From Sphingomonas dokdonensis (lineage in GTDB: Bacteria; Pseudomonadota; Alphaproteobacteria; Sphingomonadales; Sphingomonadaceae), in assembly GCF_002197685.1 (NCBI RefSeq), contig NZ_NBBI01000003.1, forward strand, positions 1 to 64,000: a stretch of DNA of 64,000 nt, in the 5' to 3' direction. Each line of letters starts with the position of its first letter. Position 1 is the stretch's first letter. This document shows, one piece after another, positions 24,377-33,341 of the stretch. The notes under the pieces were generated by a model. The model saw only the letters and a list, made by a program, of their open reading frames with translations, was not told where the DNA came from and made no database searches. Both the position numbers and the translations under genes were made by a program.

Positions 24377-26479
24377 ATGCGCAGGACTTTGCTGGCGGGC
24401 GTGGCGCTTGCCGTGGCGACGGGTGCGGGCGCGCAGGAGGCGCCGGTCGCCGCCAAGAAGCCGTTTGCGGTGAAGGCGCCGGCCGGCGTGCGCAACGACG
24501 AATATTACTGGCTGCGCGACGACACCCGCAAGAACCCGGAAATGCTCGCCTATCTTCAGGCCGAGAACGCTTATGCCGATGCGAAGCTCGCGTCGCTCAA
24601 GCCGCTGGAGGAAACGCTCTTCAAGGAGACGGTGAGCCACATCAAGCAGGACGACAGCTCGGTTCCGTATCTGAAGAACGGCTATTGGTATCAGACCCGG
24701 TTCGACACGGGTGCGAACTATCCGATTGTCGAGCGGCGCAAGGGTGATCGCGATGCCCCGGCGCACGTGATGTTCGACCAGCCCGAGATGGCGAAGGGGC
24801 ACAGCTTCTTCGCGCTGTCCGACTGGGCGGTCAGCCCCGACAATCGCATGGTCGCCTATGCCGAGGACGTGGTTGGGCGGCGGCAATATACGGTGAAGGT
24901 TAAGGACCTTTCGACCGGCAAGCTGCTGGCCGACACGATCACCAATGCCGAGCCCAACGTCGTCTGGGCGAACGACAACCGCACGATCCTGTATGTCGCC
25001 AAGGATCCGACCACGCTGCGCGGGTACAAGGTGATGGCGCATACGCTGGGCACGCCGGTGGCGCAGGACCGGATGCTGTACGAGGAAAAGGACGATACCT
25101 TTCAGATGGGGATCGGGCGGACGAGCGACGATCGCTTCGTCTGCGTGGTCGTCCAGTCGACGGTGAGCGACGAGCAGCGCTGCGCCCCCGCCGCCACGCC
25201 CGCTGCGCTGCAGACGCTGGCGCCGCGCAAGCGCGACCTGCGCTACCAGGCCGATCACATGGACGGCCGCTGGATCATGCGCACCAACCTGCGCGCCAAG
25301 AACTATACGCTGATGACCGTCGCGGACGGTGCCGCCAAGCAGGGCACGGCGGCGTGGCAGGACCTGACGCCGGCGAGCGACGCGGTGTTCATCGAGGGGT
25401 TCAAGCCGTTCAAGGGCTATGTCGCGATCGACCAGCGCGAAGGCGGGAACCGGATGATCCGGCTGCTCGACGCGGCGGGCAAGTCGCTGCCGGTGAAGGC
25501 CGACGAGCCGGCCTATCGCATGGCGCTGGACGTCAACGAGGAGCCGGCGAGCGATTGGGTGCGCTACACCTATGGCTCGCTGGTGACGCCCACCACCACC
25601 TATGAGGTGAACGCCAGGACGGGCGAGCGGCGCGTGCTGAAGGTAGCGCCGGTGCCCGGCTACGATCCCGCCAATTACGTCACCGAACGCGTCTGGGCGA
25701 GCGCGCGCGACGGCACCAAGGTGCCGGTCAGCGTGGTGTATCGCAAGGACGTGAAGCGCGATGGCACCGCCCCGCTGTTCCAATATGCCTATGGCAGCTA
25801 CGGCAATTCGATGGACCCGGCGGTCGATCCCGGCCGGATCGGGCTGCTCGACCGCGGGGTCGTCTATGCGCTGGCGCACATCCGCGGCGGGCAGGAGATG
25901 GGGCGGCAATGGTATGATGACGGCCACCTGCTGAACAAGAAGAACAGCTTCACCGACTTCATCGACGTCACCCGCTATCTGGTGGCGCAGAAATATGCCG
26001 CCAAGGATCGCGTCGCAGCGATGGGCGGCTCGGCCGGTGGCCTGCTGATGGGCGCGGTCGCGAACATGGCGCCCGAGGATTACAAGGTCATCGTGGCGCA
26101 GGTGCCGTTCGTCGACGTGGTGACGACGATGCTCGACGCATCGATCCCGCTCACCACGTTCGAATATGACGAATGGGGCAATCCGGCGCAGAAGCAATAT
26201 TACGACTATATGCTGAGCTATTCGCCCTACGATCAGGTCGCGGCGAAGAATTATCCGGCGATGTATGTCGGCACCGGGCTGTGGGACAGCCAGGTGCAAT
26301 ATTACGAGCCCGCCAAATGGGTCGCCAAGCTGCGCGACAAGAAGACGGACAGCAACCCGCTGCTGTTCCGCGTGAACATGGAGGCCGGGCACGGCGGCAA
26401 GTCCGGCCGGTTCGAGCGCTACCGCCAGAATGCCGAATGGGGTGCGTTCGTGCTGCAGCAGTTAGGCGTGGTGGAATAA
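24377..26479 (+). CDS. exported S9 family peptidase (oligopeptidase B-like)
   Basis: A 700-residue prolyl oligopeptidase-family serine peptidase with a signal peptide (MRRTLLAGVALAVATGAGAQ), so it is periplasmic or secreted, unlike cytosolic E. coli PtrB. The N-terminal beta-propeller begins NDEYYWLRDDTRKNPEMLAY. The C-terminal alpha/beta hydrolase domain has nucleophile Ser ~552 in AAMGGSAGGLLMG, Asp in GLWDSQV and His ~672 in EAGHGGKSGRFE. It probably cleaves peptides after basic residues. ATG 24377 follows GGGGAGAACAAGG. A strong terminator follows. Confidence 0.92.
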   Translation: MRRTLLAGVALAVATGAGAQEAPVAAKKPFAVKAPAGVRNDEYYWLRDDTRKNPEMLAYLQAENAYADAKLASLKPLEETLFKETVSHIKQDDSSVPYLKNGYWYQTRFDTGANYPIVERRKGDRDAPAHVMFDQPEMAKGHSFFALSDWAVSPDNRMVAYAEDVVGRRQYTVKVKDLSTGKLLADTITNAEPNVVWANDNRTILYVAKDPTTLRGYKVMAHTLGTPVAQDRMLYEEKDDTFQMGIGRTSDDRFVCVVVQSTVSDEQRCAPAATPAALQTLAPRKRDLRYQADHMDGRWIMRTNLRAKNYTLMTVADGAAKQGTAAWQDLTPASDAVFIEGFKPFKGYVAIDQREGGNRMIRLLDAAGKSLPVKADEPAYRMALDVNEEPASDWVRYTYGSLVTPTTTYEVNARTGERRVLKVAPVPGYDPANYVTERVWASARDGTKVPVSVVYRKDVKRDGTAPLFQYAYGSYGNSMDPAVDPGRIGLLDRGVVYALAHIRGGQEMGRQWYDDGHLLNKKNSFTDFIDVTRYLVAQKYAAKDRVAAMGGSAGGLLMGAVANMAPEDYKVIVAQVPFVDVVTTMLDASIPLTTFEYDEWGNPAQKQYYDYMLSYSPYDQVAAKNYPAMYVGTGLWDSQVQYYEPAKWVAKLRDKKTDSNPLLFRVNMEAGHGGKSGRFERYRQNAEWGAFVLQQLGVVE

Positions 26480-26486
26480 GGCGCCG

Positions 26487-26518
26487 CCCCTCTTCCCGGC
26501 ACTGGCCGGGAAGAGGGG
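26487..26518. terminator. strong bidirectional terminator hairpin
   Basis: CCCCTCTTCCCGGC and GCCGGGAAGAGGGG form a perfect 14-base-pair stem around the loop ACTG. It sits between the convergent S9 peptidase and nudC genes and can serve both. T-runs are weak, but the stem is very stable. Confidence 0.8.
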
Positions 26519-26526
26519 GCTCCCAC

Positions 26527-27393
26527 TCAGCCCTCGTCGGCCCAGAGCGTCAGCAGCGTGTGGGCGATGGCATAGCTGGGCGGGGCGACGAACGGGCCGT
26601 CGCCGGCAAGCGCGGCGCGCACTTCGTCGCGAGTGAACCAGCCGGCCTTTTCCAGCTCGTTCTCGTCCAGCGTGATCGCATCGTCGGCGGCGATGCCGAC
26701 GCAGGCGATCATCAGCTGCGACGGGAAGGGCCACGGCTGGCTGGCGACATAGCGCACGCCGGAGACGGCAACGCCCGCCTCCTCCTGGATCTCGCGCGCG
26801 ACCGCTTCCTCGATCGACTCGCCCGGCTCCAGAAAGCCGGCGAGCGCCGAATAGCGGCCCGCGGGCCAGCTCGGCTGGCGGCCGAGCAGCGCGCGGCCGT
26901 CGTGCTCGGCGATCATGATGACGACGGGGTCGACGCGGGGGAAATGCTCGGTGCCGCAATTGTTGCACTTGCGGCCCCAGCCGGCGCGAAAGCTGTCGGT
27001 CATCGTGCCGCAATTTGCGCAGAAACGGTGGCGCGCGTTCCAATCGAGCACCGAGCGCGCCATGGCATAGGTCGCAGCCTCACCCGGCGCGAGTTGATCA
27101 AGCGCGCGGAACAATGCTGGCGAGCGCAGCGGCGGCGCGGGTACGCCCTCCGGCGCGGCGGCGAAGCGCGGGCGCCCCTCGTCGAAACCGAGCAGCACGA
27201 TATGCGCGTCGTCGGGCGCCTCGGTCACCATCGTCCAGCCGAGCCGGCCATCCTCGGTGATCTCGGGATCGAAGCCGTCGAGTTTCAGCAGCCGGGCGCG
27301 CCAGTCGCCCAGCGCGGCGGCGAATGCCTCCGCATCGTTGCGGTGATCGGCGATGCGGCTCAGCGTGCCGCCGGTGAAACCCGGCACGCTCAT
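26527..27393 (-). CDS. nudC: NAD(+)/NADH diphosphatase
   Basis: A 288-residue Nudix hydrolase of the NudC type, which cleaves NADH to NMNH and AMP and in E. coli also removes NAD caps from RNA. It has a zinc ribbon with Cys125, Cys128, Cys143 and Cys146 (FCANCGT and CNNCGTEHFPR) and a complete Nudix box at 186-208 (GFLEPGESIEEAVAREIQEE then AGV). After the box, SQPWPFPSQLMIA is the NudC-specific SQPWPFPxS motif. Its ATG overlaps the stop of the upstream hydrolase gene (ATGA), so it ends a mutY - hydrolase - nudC operon. Confidence 0.95.
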   Translation of the reverse strand: MSVPGFTGGTLSRIADHRNDAEAFAAALGDWRARLLKLDGFDPEITEDGRLGWTMVTEAPDDAHIVLLGFDEGRPRFAAAPEGVPAPPLRSPALFRALDQLAPGEAATYAMARSVLDWNARHRFCANCGTMTDSFRAGWGRKCNNCGTEHFPRVDPVVIMIAEHDGRALLGRQPSWPAGRYSALAGFLEPGESIEEAVAREIQEEAGVAVSGVRYVASQPWPFPSQLMIACVGIAADDAITLDENELEKAGWFTRDEVRAALAGDGPFVAPPSYAIAHTLLTLWADEG

Positions 27394-28754
27394 CGGCCGG
27401 TCAGCCGCTGCATGTCGCGCGCCAGCGCGGGCGGGATGCTTTGCCGGAGGCCCCATTGCTCCGCAGGCATGAATTGCACCATCACCGTTCCTCGCCGTTT
27501 GTTGATCGGATCGACCCAGGCGATCGTGCCGGCGGCCCCGCCCCAGCCATAGGTCCCCTTGGTCGGCATGCCGCCCGGCGCATCCTCGAGATACACCGAT
27601 CCACCCGCGCCAAAGCCCATGCGCGCCGACATGGTGCCGCCGGTGCCGCCGCCGATCCCTTCGAATAGGACGCCGGGCGGCAGCAGGTTCGACATGCCGA
27701 GCGCGGCGGTTTGCGCCTTCATCACGCGCTTGCCGTCGAGAATGCCGCCGTTCGACAGCATGTGGAGAAAGCGATCGTAGTCGCGCGCGGAGGAGACGAG
27801 GCCGGCGCCCCCATAGGGAAAGCTGGGCGGCGTCAGATAGACCGATCGCGCGCCCGGATCGATCACCGTACGCTTGTCGCCGACGAAGATGTAGTTGGTG
27901 GCCAGCCGGCTCGCCTCGCTGGCGGGCACGCTCCAGTAGGTCGAGCGCATGTTCAGCGGATCGAGCAGCCGCGTCTGCACGAAGCGGTCGAACGGCATGC
28001 CGCTCACCTTCTCGATCACCGCGCCCATCACGTCGAGGCCGATCGAATAATGCCATTTGGTGCCCGGCTGCGCGATCAGCGGCACGGTGGCGACGCGGCC
28101 GGCGAATTCGGCGAGGTTGGTCGGGCGGGTCTGGCGCGCCTTTGCCTCGACCTGGGTGTTCAATTGCGCCGGGACGATGCCGAGCCGCTCATATTCCTTC
28201 AGCAGCGGCCCCTTGGCGCTGATGCTGTAGCCCAGCCCCGCCGAATGGGTCAGCAGGTTGCGGATCAGGATCGGGTTCTTGGCCGGCACGCTGTCGAGCG
28301 AGGTGTCCGGGCTGGTCAGGACGCGCATGGTGGCGAAGCCGGGGAAATATTTGCTCACCGGATCGTCGAGGCTGATCTTGCCATCCTCGACCAGCAGCAT
28401 GGCGGCCATGCCGGTGATCGGCTTGGTCATCGAATAGATGCGCCACAGGCTGTCCGGCCCGGCGGGCGCCGCGCCCGGATCGTCGGCGATCCGCCCGGCG
28501 CTGACGAATTGGGTCGGCATGTCGCCAACGCCGAAGGCGGCGACGATGCCGGGCATCTTGCCGCTGGAGACGAGGCTGTCGAACAGCGCCTGCGTGTCGC
28601 GCAGCAGCGGGTTCTTTGCCGGTGCGGCGCTGGCGGTGGGCGCCGCCTTTGGCGCGGGCGCGGGCTGGGCCGATCGCTGCGCCTGCCGTGCATCACCCGC
28701 CGTCGTCGCAAACGCCAGCACCGCCAGCGTGCCGCCCAGCCAATGCGTTCTCAT
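27390..28754 (-). CDS. exported serine hydrolase (beta-lactamase family)
   Basis: A 454-residue class C beta-lactamase-like or EstB-like hydrolase with an N-terminal signal sequence (LGGTLAVLAFATTAGDARQ) and an Ala/Pro-rich linker. Catalytic Ser108-Met-Thr-Lys111 is in WRIYSMTKPITGMAAML. The second motif is HYSIGLDVMG, with Ile where Asn is usual. The third region is YGWGGAAGTIAWVDP, typical of carboxylesterase-type members. Likely an esterase in the periplasm. It is linked by 4-base overlaps to mutY upstream and nudC downstream. Confidence 0.88.
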   Translation of the reverse strand: MRTHWLGGTLAVLAFATTAGDARQAQRSAQPAPAPKAAPTASAAPAKNPLLRDTQALFDSLVSSGKMPGIVAAFGVGDMPTQFVSAGRIADDPGAAPAGPDSLWRIYSMTKPITGMAAMLLVEDGKISLDDPVSKYFPGFATMRVLTSPDTSLDSVPAKNPILIRNLLTHSAGLGYSISAKGPLLKEYERLGIVPAQLNTQVEAKARQTRPTNLAEFAGRVATVPLIAQPGTKWHYSIGLDVMGAVIEKVSGMPFDRFVQTRLLDPLNMRSTYWSVPASEASRLATNYIFVGDKRTVIDPGARSVYLTPPSFPYGGAGLVSSARDYDRFLHMLSNGGILDGKRVMKAQTAALGMSNLLPPGVLFEGIGGGTGGTMSARMGFGAGGSVYLEDAPGGMPTKGTYGWGGAAGTIAWVDPINKRRGTVMVQFMPAEQWGLRQSIPPALARDMQRLTGR

Positions 28755-29791
28755 CGCACCCTCCCTATCGCCTTTGCGGCCTTGGCAAACACGGTCGGCA
28801 ATCCTGCCGCTGCAAGATCGTCCACCCGCCACCATTCGGCCGCGATGGGCGCTGAATGCGCGTCCCAGCGCGCCACGGCAAGCGCGAGTTCGAGCGTAAA
28901 GTGCGTAAAGCCGTGGCTGACCTGTTGGTTCAGCATCGTCCAATCGGCGGCGGCGGGCGCCTCCGCGAGGCCGGGCTGCGTCTCCGTCCACGGCCCGGTC
29001 GGCAGCGCGCGCATGCCGCCGAGCAGCCCCTTGGCCGGCCGGCGGACGAGCAGCACCTCAAGGCCGCCGCCTGCCGCCGCGCGCTCCAGCCAGAAGATCG
29101 TGCCGTGCCGCGTCGGCCGCGGCTTCTTGGCGGGCTTGACCGGAAACGCTTCCTCCTCGCCCGCGCGATGCGCGGCGCAGGCGTCGGCGAGCGGGCAGAG
29201 GAGGCATTTGGGCCGTTTCGGTGAGCAGATCGCGGAGCCCAGGTCCATCATCGCCTGCGCGAAGTCACCGGCGCGCTGATCGGGCGTCAGTGCCTCGGCC
29301 GCACGGCGCACCGCGGGCTTGCCGGCCGCGCGGCACAGCCGCGACACGACCCGCTCGACATTGGCGTCGATTACCACCGCGCGCCGGCCGAAAGCGATCG
29401 CCGCGACCGCCGCCGCGGTATAGTCGCCAAGCCCCGGCAATGCGCGCAGCGCGTCTTCGGTGTCCGGCAGTTTCCCGCCGTGATCGGCGGCGATCGCCTT
29501 GGCCGCGCGCACCAGATTGCGCGCCCGGGCGTAATAGCCCAGCCCCGCCCAGGCGGCCATCACGTCCGCCTCGTCCGCCGCCGCCAGGCTCGCCACATCG
29601 GGCCAGCGCGCCACCCATGCCTCGAAGCGCGGGCGCACGGTGGCCACCGTCGTCTGCTGCAGCATTACCTCCGACAGCCAGACGCGATACGGGTCCGGCC
29701 GCACGCCGGGCGGCGCCCGCCACGGCAGGGTTCTGGCGTGCCGATCGTACCAATCGAGCAGCGTTTCGGCGATCGAGCGCTTGGCGTCCAC
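28751..29791 (-). CDS. mutY: A/G-specific adenine glycosylase
   Basis: A 346-residue DNA glycosylase that removes adenine paired with 8-oxoguanine. The HhH-GPD domain has catalytic Glu41 (SEVMLQQTTV), helix-hairpin-helix LPGLGDYTAAAV and catalytic Asp142 (VVIDANVERV). The iron-sulfur loop is CSPKRPKCLLCPLADAC (Cys-x6-Cys-x2-Cys-x5-Cys). A C-terminal MutT-like domain (LEVLLVRRPAKGLLGGMRAL) recognises 8-oxoG. The start is GTG 29791; an upstream ATG frame runs into the divergent DciA-like gene. First gene of the mutY - hydrolase - nudC operon. Confidence 0.95.
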   Translation of the reverse strand: MDAKRSIAETLLDWYDRHARTLPWRAPPGVRPDPYRVWLSEVMLQQTTVATVRPRFEAWVARWPDVASLAAADEADVMAAWAGLGYYARARNLVRAAKAIAADHGGKLPDTEDALRALPGLGDYTAAAVAAIAFGRRAVVIDANVERVVSRLCRAAGKPAVRRAAEALTPDQRAGDFAQAMMDLGSAICSPKRPKCLLCPLADACAAHRAGEEEAFPVKPAKKPRPTRHGTIFWLERAAAGGGLEVLLVRRPAKGLLGGMRALPTGPWTETQPGLAEAPAAADWTMLNQQVSHGFTHFTLELALAVARWDAHSAPIAAEWWRVDDLAAAGLPTVFAKAAKAIGRVR

Positions 29792-29805
29792 ACCCCGGCT
29801 ATGGC

Positions 29806-30336
29806 ATGGGGCGCCAGATGAGCAAGCGGGTGCGCGCCTCCCAGTCCCAGCCCGAACCCGCGCGATCCAATCGGTCGCGCCCGGTATCCGAGCTGCTGCC
29901 CAGCGCGGGCGGCGCGGCATTCCGCCGTTTCGGCTTCATCCAGTCGGCGATCGTGACGCGCTGGCCCGAGATCGTCGGCGAGAAGCTGGCGGCGGCGAGC
30001 GCGCCCGAATCGATCAAGTTTCCCGTCGGCAAGAAGCAGGACGGCACGCTGACGCTGATGGTGCGCAGCGCGCATGGCGTGATGATCCAGCATGTCGTGC
30101 CCGAGATCATCGAGCGGGTGAATCTGTTTTTCGGCTATTCCGCCGTCGCAAAGGTCGCGATCCGCCAGGGCGAGCTGGCGCCCCGCGCCAGGCCGCAGCC
30201 CGCGCCGACGCTCCGCCCGGTGCCGGTGGAGCTTGGCCAGAGCCTCAAGACCATCGAAGATCCCGAGCTCAAGGCCGTGCTGGAGGCGCTTGCCGCCAGC
30301 GTCGGCGCCTCCAGTGGACTGCCCATCGTCAAATGA
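29806..30336 (+). CDS. DUF721 (DciA-like) protein
   Basis: About 176 residues, of which the middle is a DUF721 domain (FGFIQSAIVTRWPEIVGEKL then SIKFPVGKKQDGTLTLMV). This family includes DciA, which loads the replicative helicase DnaB in most bacteria. A short basic N-terminus precedes the domain, and a Pro-rich linker and helical tail follow it. The start may be ATG 29806 or ATG 29818. It is divergent from mutY with only 14 bases between, and overlaps the DsbA-like gene downstream (ATGA). Confidence 0.82.
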   Translation: MGRQMSKRVRASQSQPEPARSNRSRPVSELLPSAGGAAFRRFGFIQSAIVTRWPEIVGEKLAAASAPESIKFPVGKKQDGTLTLMVRSAHGVMIQHVVPEIIERVNLFFGYSAVAKVAIRQGELAPRARPQPAPTLRPVPVELGQSLKTIEDPELKAVLEALAASVGASSGLPIVK

Positions 30337-31004
30337 AGAAACTGCTCGCCCTCGCCGCCATCGCGCTCGCCGCGCCGCTGACCGCCGCCACGCAGAGGCC
30401 GTGGACCGCCACAGCCGCGCTCGCGCCCTCGGGCAGCTATGTGATCGGCAATCCCAAGGCCAAGGTGAAGCTGATCGAATATGTCAGCTACACCTGCCCG
30501 CATTGCGCGCATTTCTCGCGCGATTCGGCGCCGGTGCTGAAGGACAAGATGATCGCCTCGGGCTCGACCAGCCTGGAGGTGCGCAGCTCGGTGCACGATC
30601 GCTACGATCTGGTCGCCGCCACGCTCGCGCGCTGCTCCGGCCCGGCGCTGTTCCCCAAAATGCACGACCTCTTGTTCGCGCGGCAGGACCAGTGGCTGAA
30701 GCAGGCCGTGACCTTTGACCAGGCGCAGGGGCAGGCGCCCGCCGGCACGAGTCAGTCGCAGATGATGCGCAAGCTGGCCGATGGCGCCGGGCTGACCGCG
30801 ATCGCCAAGGCGGCCGGCATGAGCGACGCCGCGATCGCCGCCTGCTTCGCCAAGGAGGCGAACGTGGCAAGCACGCTGAAGGTCGCGCAATCGATTCAGG
30901 GCAAGATCAGCGGCACGCCGGCTTTCGAACTGAACGGCACGCTGATCGAGAACACCGGCTGGGCCGAGCTGGAACCAAAGCTGCGCGCCGCCGGCGCCAA
31001 GTGA
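30333..31004 (+). CDS. DsbA-family thiol oxidoreductase 1
   Basis: A 223-residue periplasmic thioredoxin-fold protein with signal peptide MKKLLALAAIALAAPLTAAT. The active site is Cys55-Pro-His-Cys58 (YTCPHCAHF), identical to DsbA of E. coli, and the cis-Pro loop is SGTPAFELNG. It should insert disulfides in exported proteins or, as in BdbD/DsbG-like relatives, act as a thiol oxidase partner. Its ATG overlaps the DUF721 stop, and a second DsbA-like gene follows 21 bases later. Confidence 0.9.
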   Translation: MKKLLALAAIALAAPLTAATQRPWTATAALAPSGSYVIGNPKAKVKLIEYVSYTCPHCAHFSRDSAPVLKDKMIASGSTSLEVRSSVHDRYDLVAATLARCSGPALFPKMHDLLFARQDQWLKQAVTFDQAQGQAPAGTSQSQMMRKLADGAGLTAIAKAAGMSDAAIAACFAKEANVASTLKVAQSIQGKISGTPAFELNGTLIENTGWAELEPKLRAAGAK

Positions 31005-31025
31005 TCGTAGTACGGAGTTAACAGC

Positions 31026-31769
31026 ATGAACCTGCGTCTCGCCGCCTCCACCCCGCTTCTTGCCTGCGCGCTGGCGATGCTTGCCGCGTGCGGCGACGGC
31101 GGTAGCACCAACACTGCGGCGCCCAATTCGATCGCCGCCGCGCCGGCACCGGCCGGGCAGGATTGGACGCAGGTCGTTTCCAAGACGGCCGACGGCGGCT
31201 ATCTGATGGGCAATCCCAATGCGCCGCTGAAGCTCGTCGAATATGGCTCGCGCACCTGCCCGACCTGCGGCAATTTCGGCCGCACCGCGACGCAGCCGCT
31301 GGAAGAGAATTACATCAAGACCGGCAAGGTCTCGTTCGAATTCCGCGACTTCCTGGTGCACGCGCCCGACCTTGGCGTCGCGACGCTGGGTCGCTGCGTC
31401 GGCGAGGCGCCGTTCTTCCCCGTCCTGCACCAGATGTTCGTCGATCAGGATCAGTTCCTGCAGAAGCTGGAAAGCGTGCCGGCCGATTTCCAGCAGCGGC
31501 TGCAGGGCATGAGCCCGGCGCAGCAGGCAACCGCCTGGGTCGAACATCTCGGCTATATCGATTTCATGAAGCAGCGCGGGCTGACCGAGGCGCAGGCGCG
31601 CCAGTGCCTGTCCGACGGCTCGCGAATCGAGGAACTGGCGAAGATCTCCGAGGTCGCGATGCGCGACAAGGACGTGACCGGTACGCCGACCTTTATCCTG
31701 AACGGCGAGAAGCTCGATGCGGCGAGCTGGCCGCAGGTGGAGCAGGCGCTGAAGGCCGCCGGCGCCTGA
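31026..31769 (+). CDS. DsbA-family thiol oxidoreductase 2 (lipoprotein)
   Basis: A 247-residue thioredoxin-fold protein with a lipoprotein signal (MLAACGDGG, lipid Cys22) and an Ala-rich linker, so it is tethered to a membrane on the periplasmic side. The active site is Cys78-Pro-Thr-Cys81 (RTCPTCGNFGR), differing from CPHC of its neighbour and predicting a different redox potential. The cis-Pro loop is TGTPTFILNG. Probably co-transcribed with the first DsbA-like gene. A GC-rich hairpin follows its stop. Confidence 0.9.
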   Translation: MNLRLAASTPLLACALAMLAACGDGGSTNTAAPNSIAAAPAPAGQDWTQVVSKTADGGYLMGNPNAPLKLVEYGSRTCPTCGNFGRTATQPLEENYIKTGKVSFEFRDFLVHAPDLGVATLGRCVGEAPFFPVLHQMFVDQDQFLQKLESVPADFQQRLQGMSPAQQATAWVEHLGYIDFMKQRGLTEAQARQCLSDGSRIEELAKISEVAMRDKDVTGTPTFILNGEKLDAASWPQVEQALKAAGA

Positions 31770-31780
31770 TGCCGTCAACG

Positions 31781-31805
31781 GCGCCCCGCCGGTCGTGCGG
31801 GGCGC
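31781..31805. terminator. hairpin terminator between convergent genes
   Basis: GCGCCCCGC and GCGGGGCGC pair perfectly (9 bp) around CGGTCGT. It lies between the end of the second DsbA-like gene and the end of the dapF-like gene and could act in both directions. There is no long T-run. Confidence 0.6.
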
Positions 31806-31820
31806 TGACCGATGCTTCGG

Positions 31821-32750
31821 TTAGATCGCGGCCCAGGCGGCGATCTCTTCCGGGTGCCGCTGCGTCACCGCCAGATCGTGCGCGGTGCCTTGCGCCAGAT
31901 CGATCGTCACCGTGCCGGTCCATTCCACCGTCGCATTGCCGCTGAGCGTCACCATGCCCGCTTCGCTCGCGGAGGCGCGCACCAGCCCGCCACGATTGCG
32001 CACCGTCACCGTCCGGTCGAACGGCAGGCGCCCGGTGAGCCCCGCCACGAACGTCGCCGCGCCCATCGCGCTGCCGCAGGCGTTGGTCAGCCCGACGCCG
32101 CGCTCGAACGTGCGCACGTAGAGCGTATCGGCATCTCGAAGCTCGACAAAGGATACGTTGGCGCGATTGGGCAGCCACGCGGGCGCGCCCTCGCAGATCT
32201 CGCCGATCCGCACGAGCTCGGCCTCGTCCACCCGATCGACGAAGGCGATCAGATGCGGATTGGGCATCGCGACCGCGGTGAAGCGCAGGTCGGGCGACAG
32301 CCGCGCGATCACCGCCTCGCGGATTTCGTCGCCCTCGCCATCCAGCGGCCAGGCGCGCACGTCGAGGCTGGCGGGGCCGGCGGTCTCGCGCACGGTATAG
32401 ACGCCGGCTGCGAGATCAGCGTCGCGCGCCACATCGGCATGGCTCGTCTTCAGCCGTACGTGCGCTGACGGCTGGCCGGTCGCCTCAAGGCCCGCACGCG
32501 CGATGCAGCGCAGGCCGTTGAGGCAGGTTTCCGGCTCGGAGCCATCGGCATTGAAGATCCGCATGCCGAACGCCGCCTCTGCGTCCGCGCCGGTCAGCAG
32601 CAGGATACCATCGCCGCCGACCGGCCCGGCCCGATCGGTCAGCGCGCGCGCGACCTGTGCCCAGTCGGCGTCGTCCAGCGCCAGATCGCGCGCGTCGATC
32701 AGGGCGAAATCATTGCCGGAGCCGTGACATTTGGTGATGGAAAGCCGCAT
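31821..32750 (-). CDS. dapF: diaminopimelate epimerase-like protein
   Basis: A 309-residue PLP-independent two-cysteine epimerase. It begins MRLSITKCHGSGNDFALIDA and keeps NADGSE, catalytic Cys76, PNPHLIAFVD, FERG and the second Cys in TNACGS. DapF converts LL- to meso-diaminopimelate for lysine and peptidoglycan. Two positions depart from the usual motifs: CLNG in place of CGNG after the first Cys, and GVGLT in place of GAGET before the second. It may therefore be a variant DapF or a related isomerase. A DUF6456 gene lies just upstream on the same strand. Confidence 0.8.
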   Translation of the reverse strand: MRLSITKCHGSGNDFALIDARDLALDDADWAQVARALTDRAGPVGGDGILLLTGADAEAAFGMRIFNADGSEPETCLNGLRCIARAGLEATGQPSAHVRLKTSHADVARDADLAAGVYTVRETAGPASLDVRAWPLDGEGDEIREAVIARLSPDLRFTAVAMPNPHLIAFVDRVDEAELVRIGEICEGAPAWLPNRANVSFVELRDADTLYVRTFERGVGLTNACGSAMGAATFVAGLTGRLPFDRTVTVRNRGGLVRASASEAGMVTLSGNATVEWTGTVTIDLAQGTAHDLAVTQRHPEEIAAWAAI

Positions 32751-32810
32751 GGTCGCCGCTTATCCGCGCAAGCCGCGGCGGCCGCAAGCCTGCGCGCTCG
32801 CGGGCGCGGC

Positions 32811-33278
32811 TCAGGCGATCCGGTAATGGTCGGCCAGCCGATCGAGCGCCATGGTCAGCACCAGCCGCCCCGATCGCGCCGGCCAGCCCAGCGCCTTTTC
32901 GGCCACCGGCAGCCCCTCGCCCGCACACACCACCCGCCACAATACATCGTTCAGCCCGCGTCCGACCGCCGCGACGGCGGCGTCGAAGCGGCGCTTGGCG
33001 GCGAGATGCGCGGCGGTCGGCTCCAGCGCCTGCCCCGCCCCGCCATCGACGCGCGCCGACCAGCGCATCGTCACCGTCGGGCCGATCGCCGCGCGCTCGT
33101 AATCGGCGCGCAGCTGCTCGCCCGCGGCAAGCTGTCGCGCCGTCAGCAACCCGCGCGCGCCGAGCCACGACAGCGGCGATTCGGCCAGGTTCACCGTGAC
33201 CCGGCGACCGGGACCGCTCGGCTTGCCCGCGAGAAGATGGCCATTTGCGTCGATCGCGCGCTCTGCCAGCATCCGCAT
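32811..33278 (-). CDS. DUF6456 domain protein
   Basis: A 155-residue soluble protein. It has a strong ribosome binding site (AAGGAG) before ATG 33278. Key stretches are ESPLSWLGARGLLTARQLAA then GEQLRADYERA, and GLNDVLWRVVCAGEGLPVAE then KALGWPARSG. This matches DUF6456, a family of alphaproteobacteria in which the C-terminal part looks like a helix-turn-helix; function unknown, possibly DNA-binding. It precedes the dapF-like gene by 60 bases on the same strand. Confidence 0.82.
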   Translation of the reverse strand: MRMLAERAIDANGHLLAGKPSGPGRRVTVNLAESPLSWLGARGLLTARQLAAGEQLRADYERAAIGPTVTMRWSARVDGGAGQALEPTAAHLAAKRRFDAAVAAVGRGLNDVLWRVVCAGEGLPVAEKALGWPARSGRLVLTMALDRLADHYRIA

Positions 33279-33341
33279 CTATGTTCTCCTTCTGTTCGAC
33301 GTTGGCGCGATGACACAGAAGGCGGCGTGTAGGACAGCGGC

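Noticed and set aside
24350..26392. A 680-residue open frame on the minus strand
   Set aside because: It is antisense to the S9 peptidase, whose catalytic motifs and signal peptide are intact; the shadow is His/Arg-rich without any motif.
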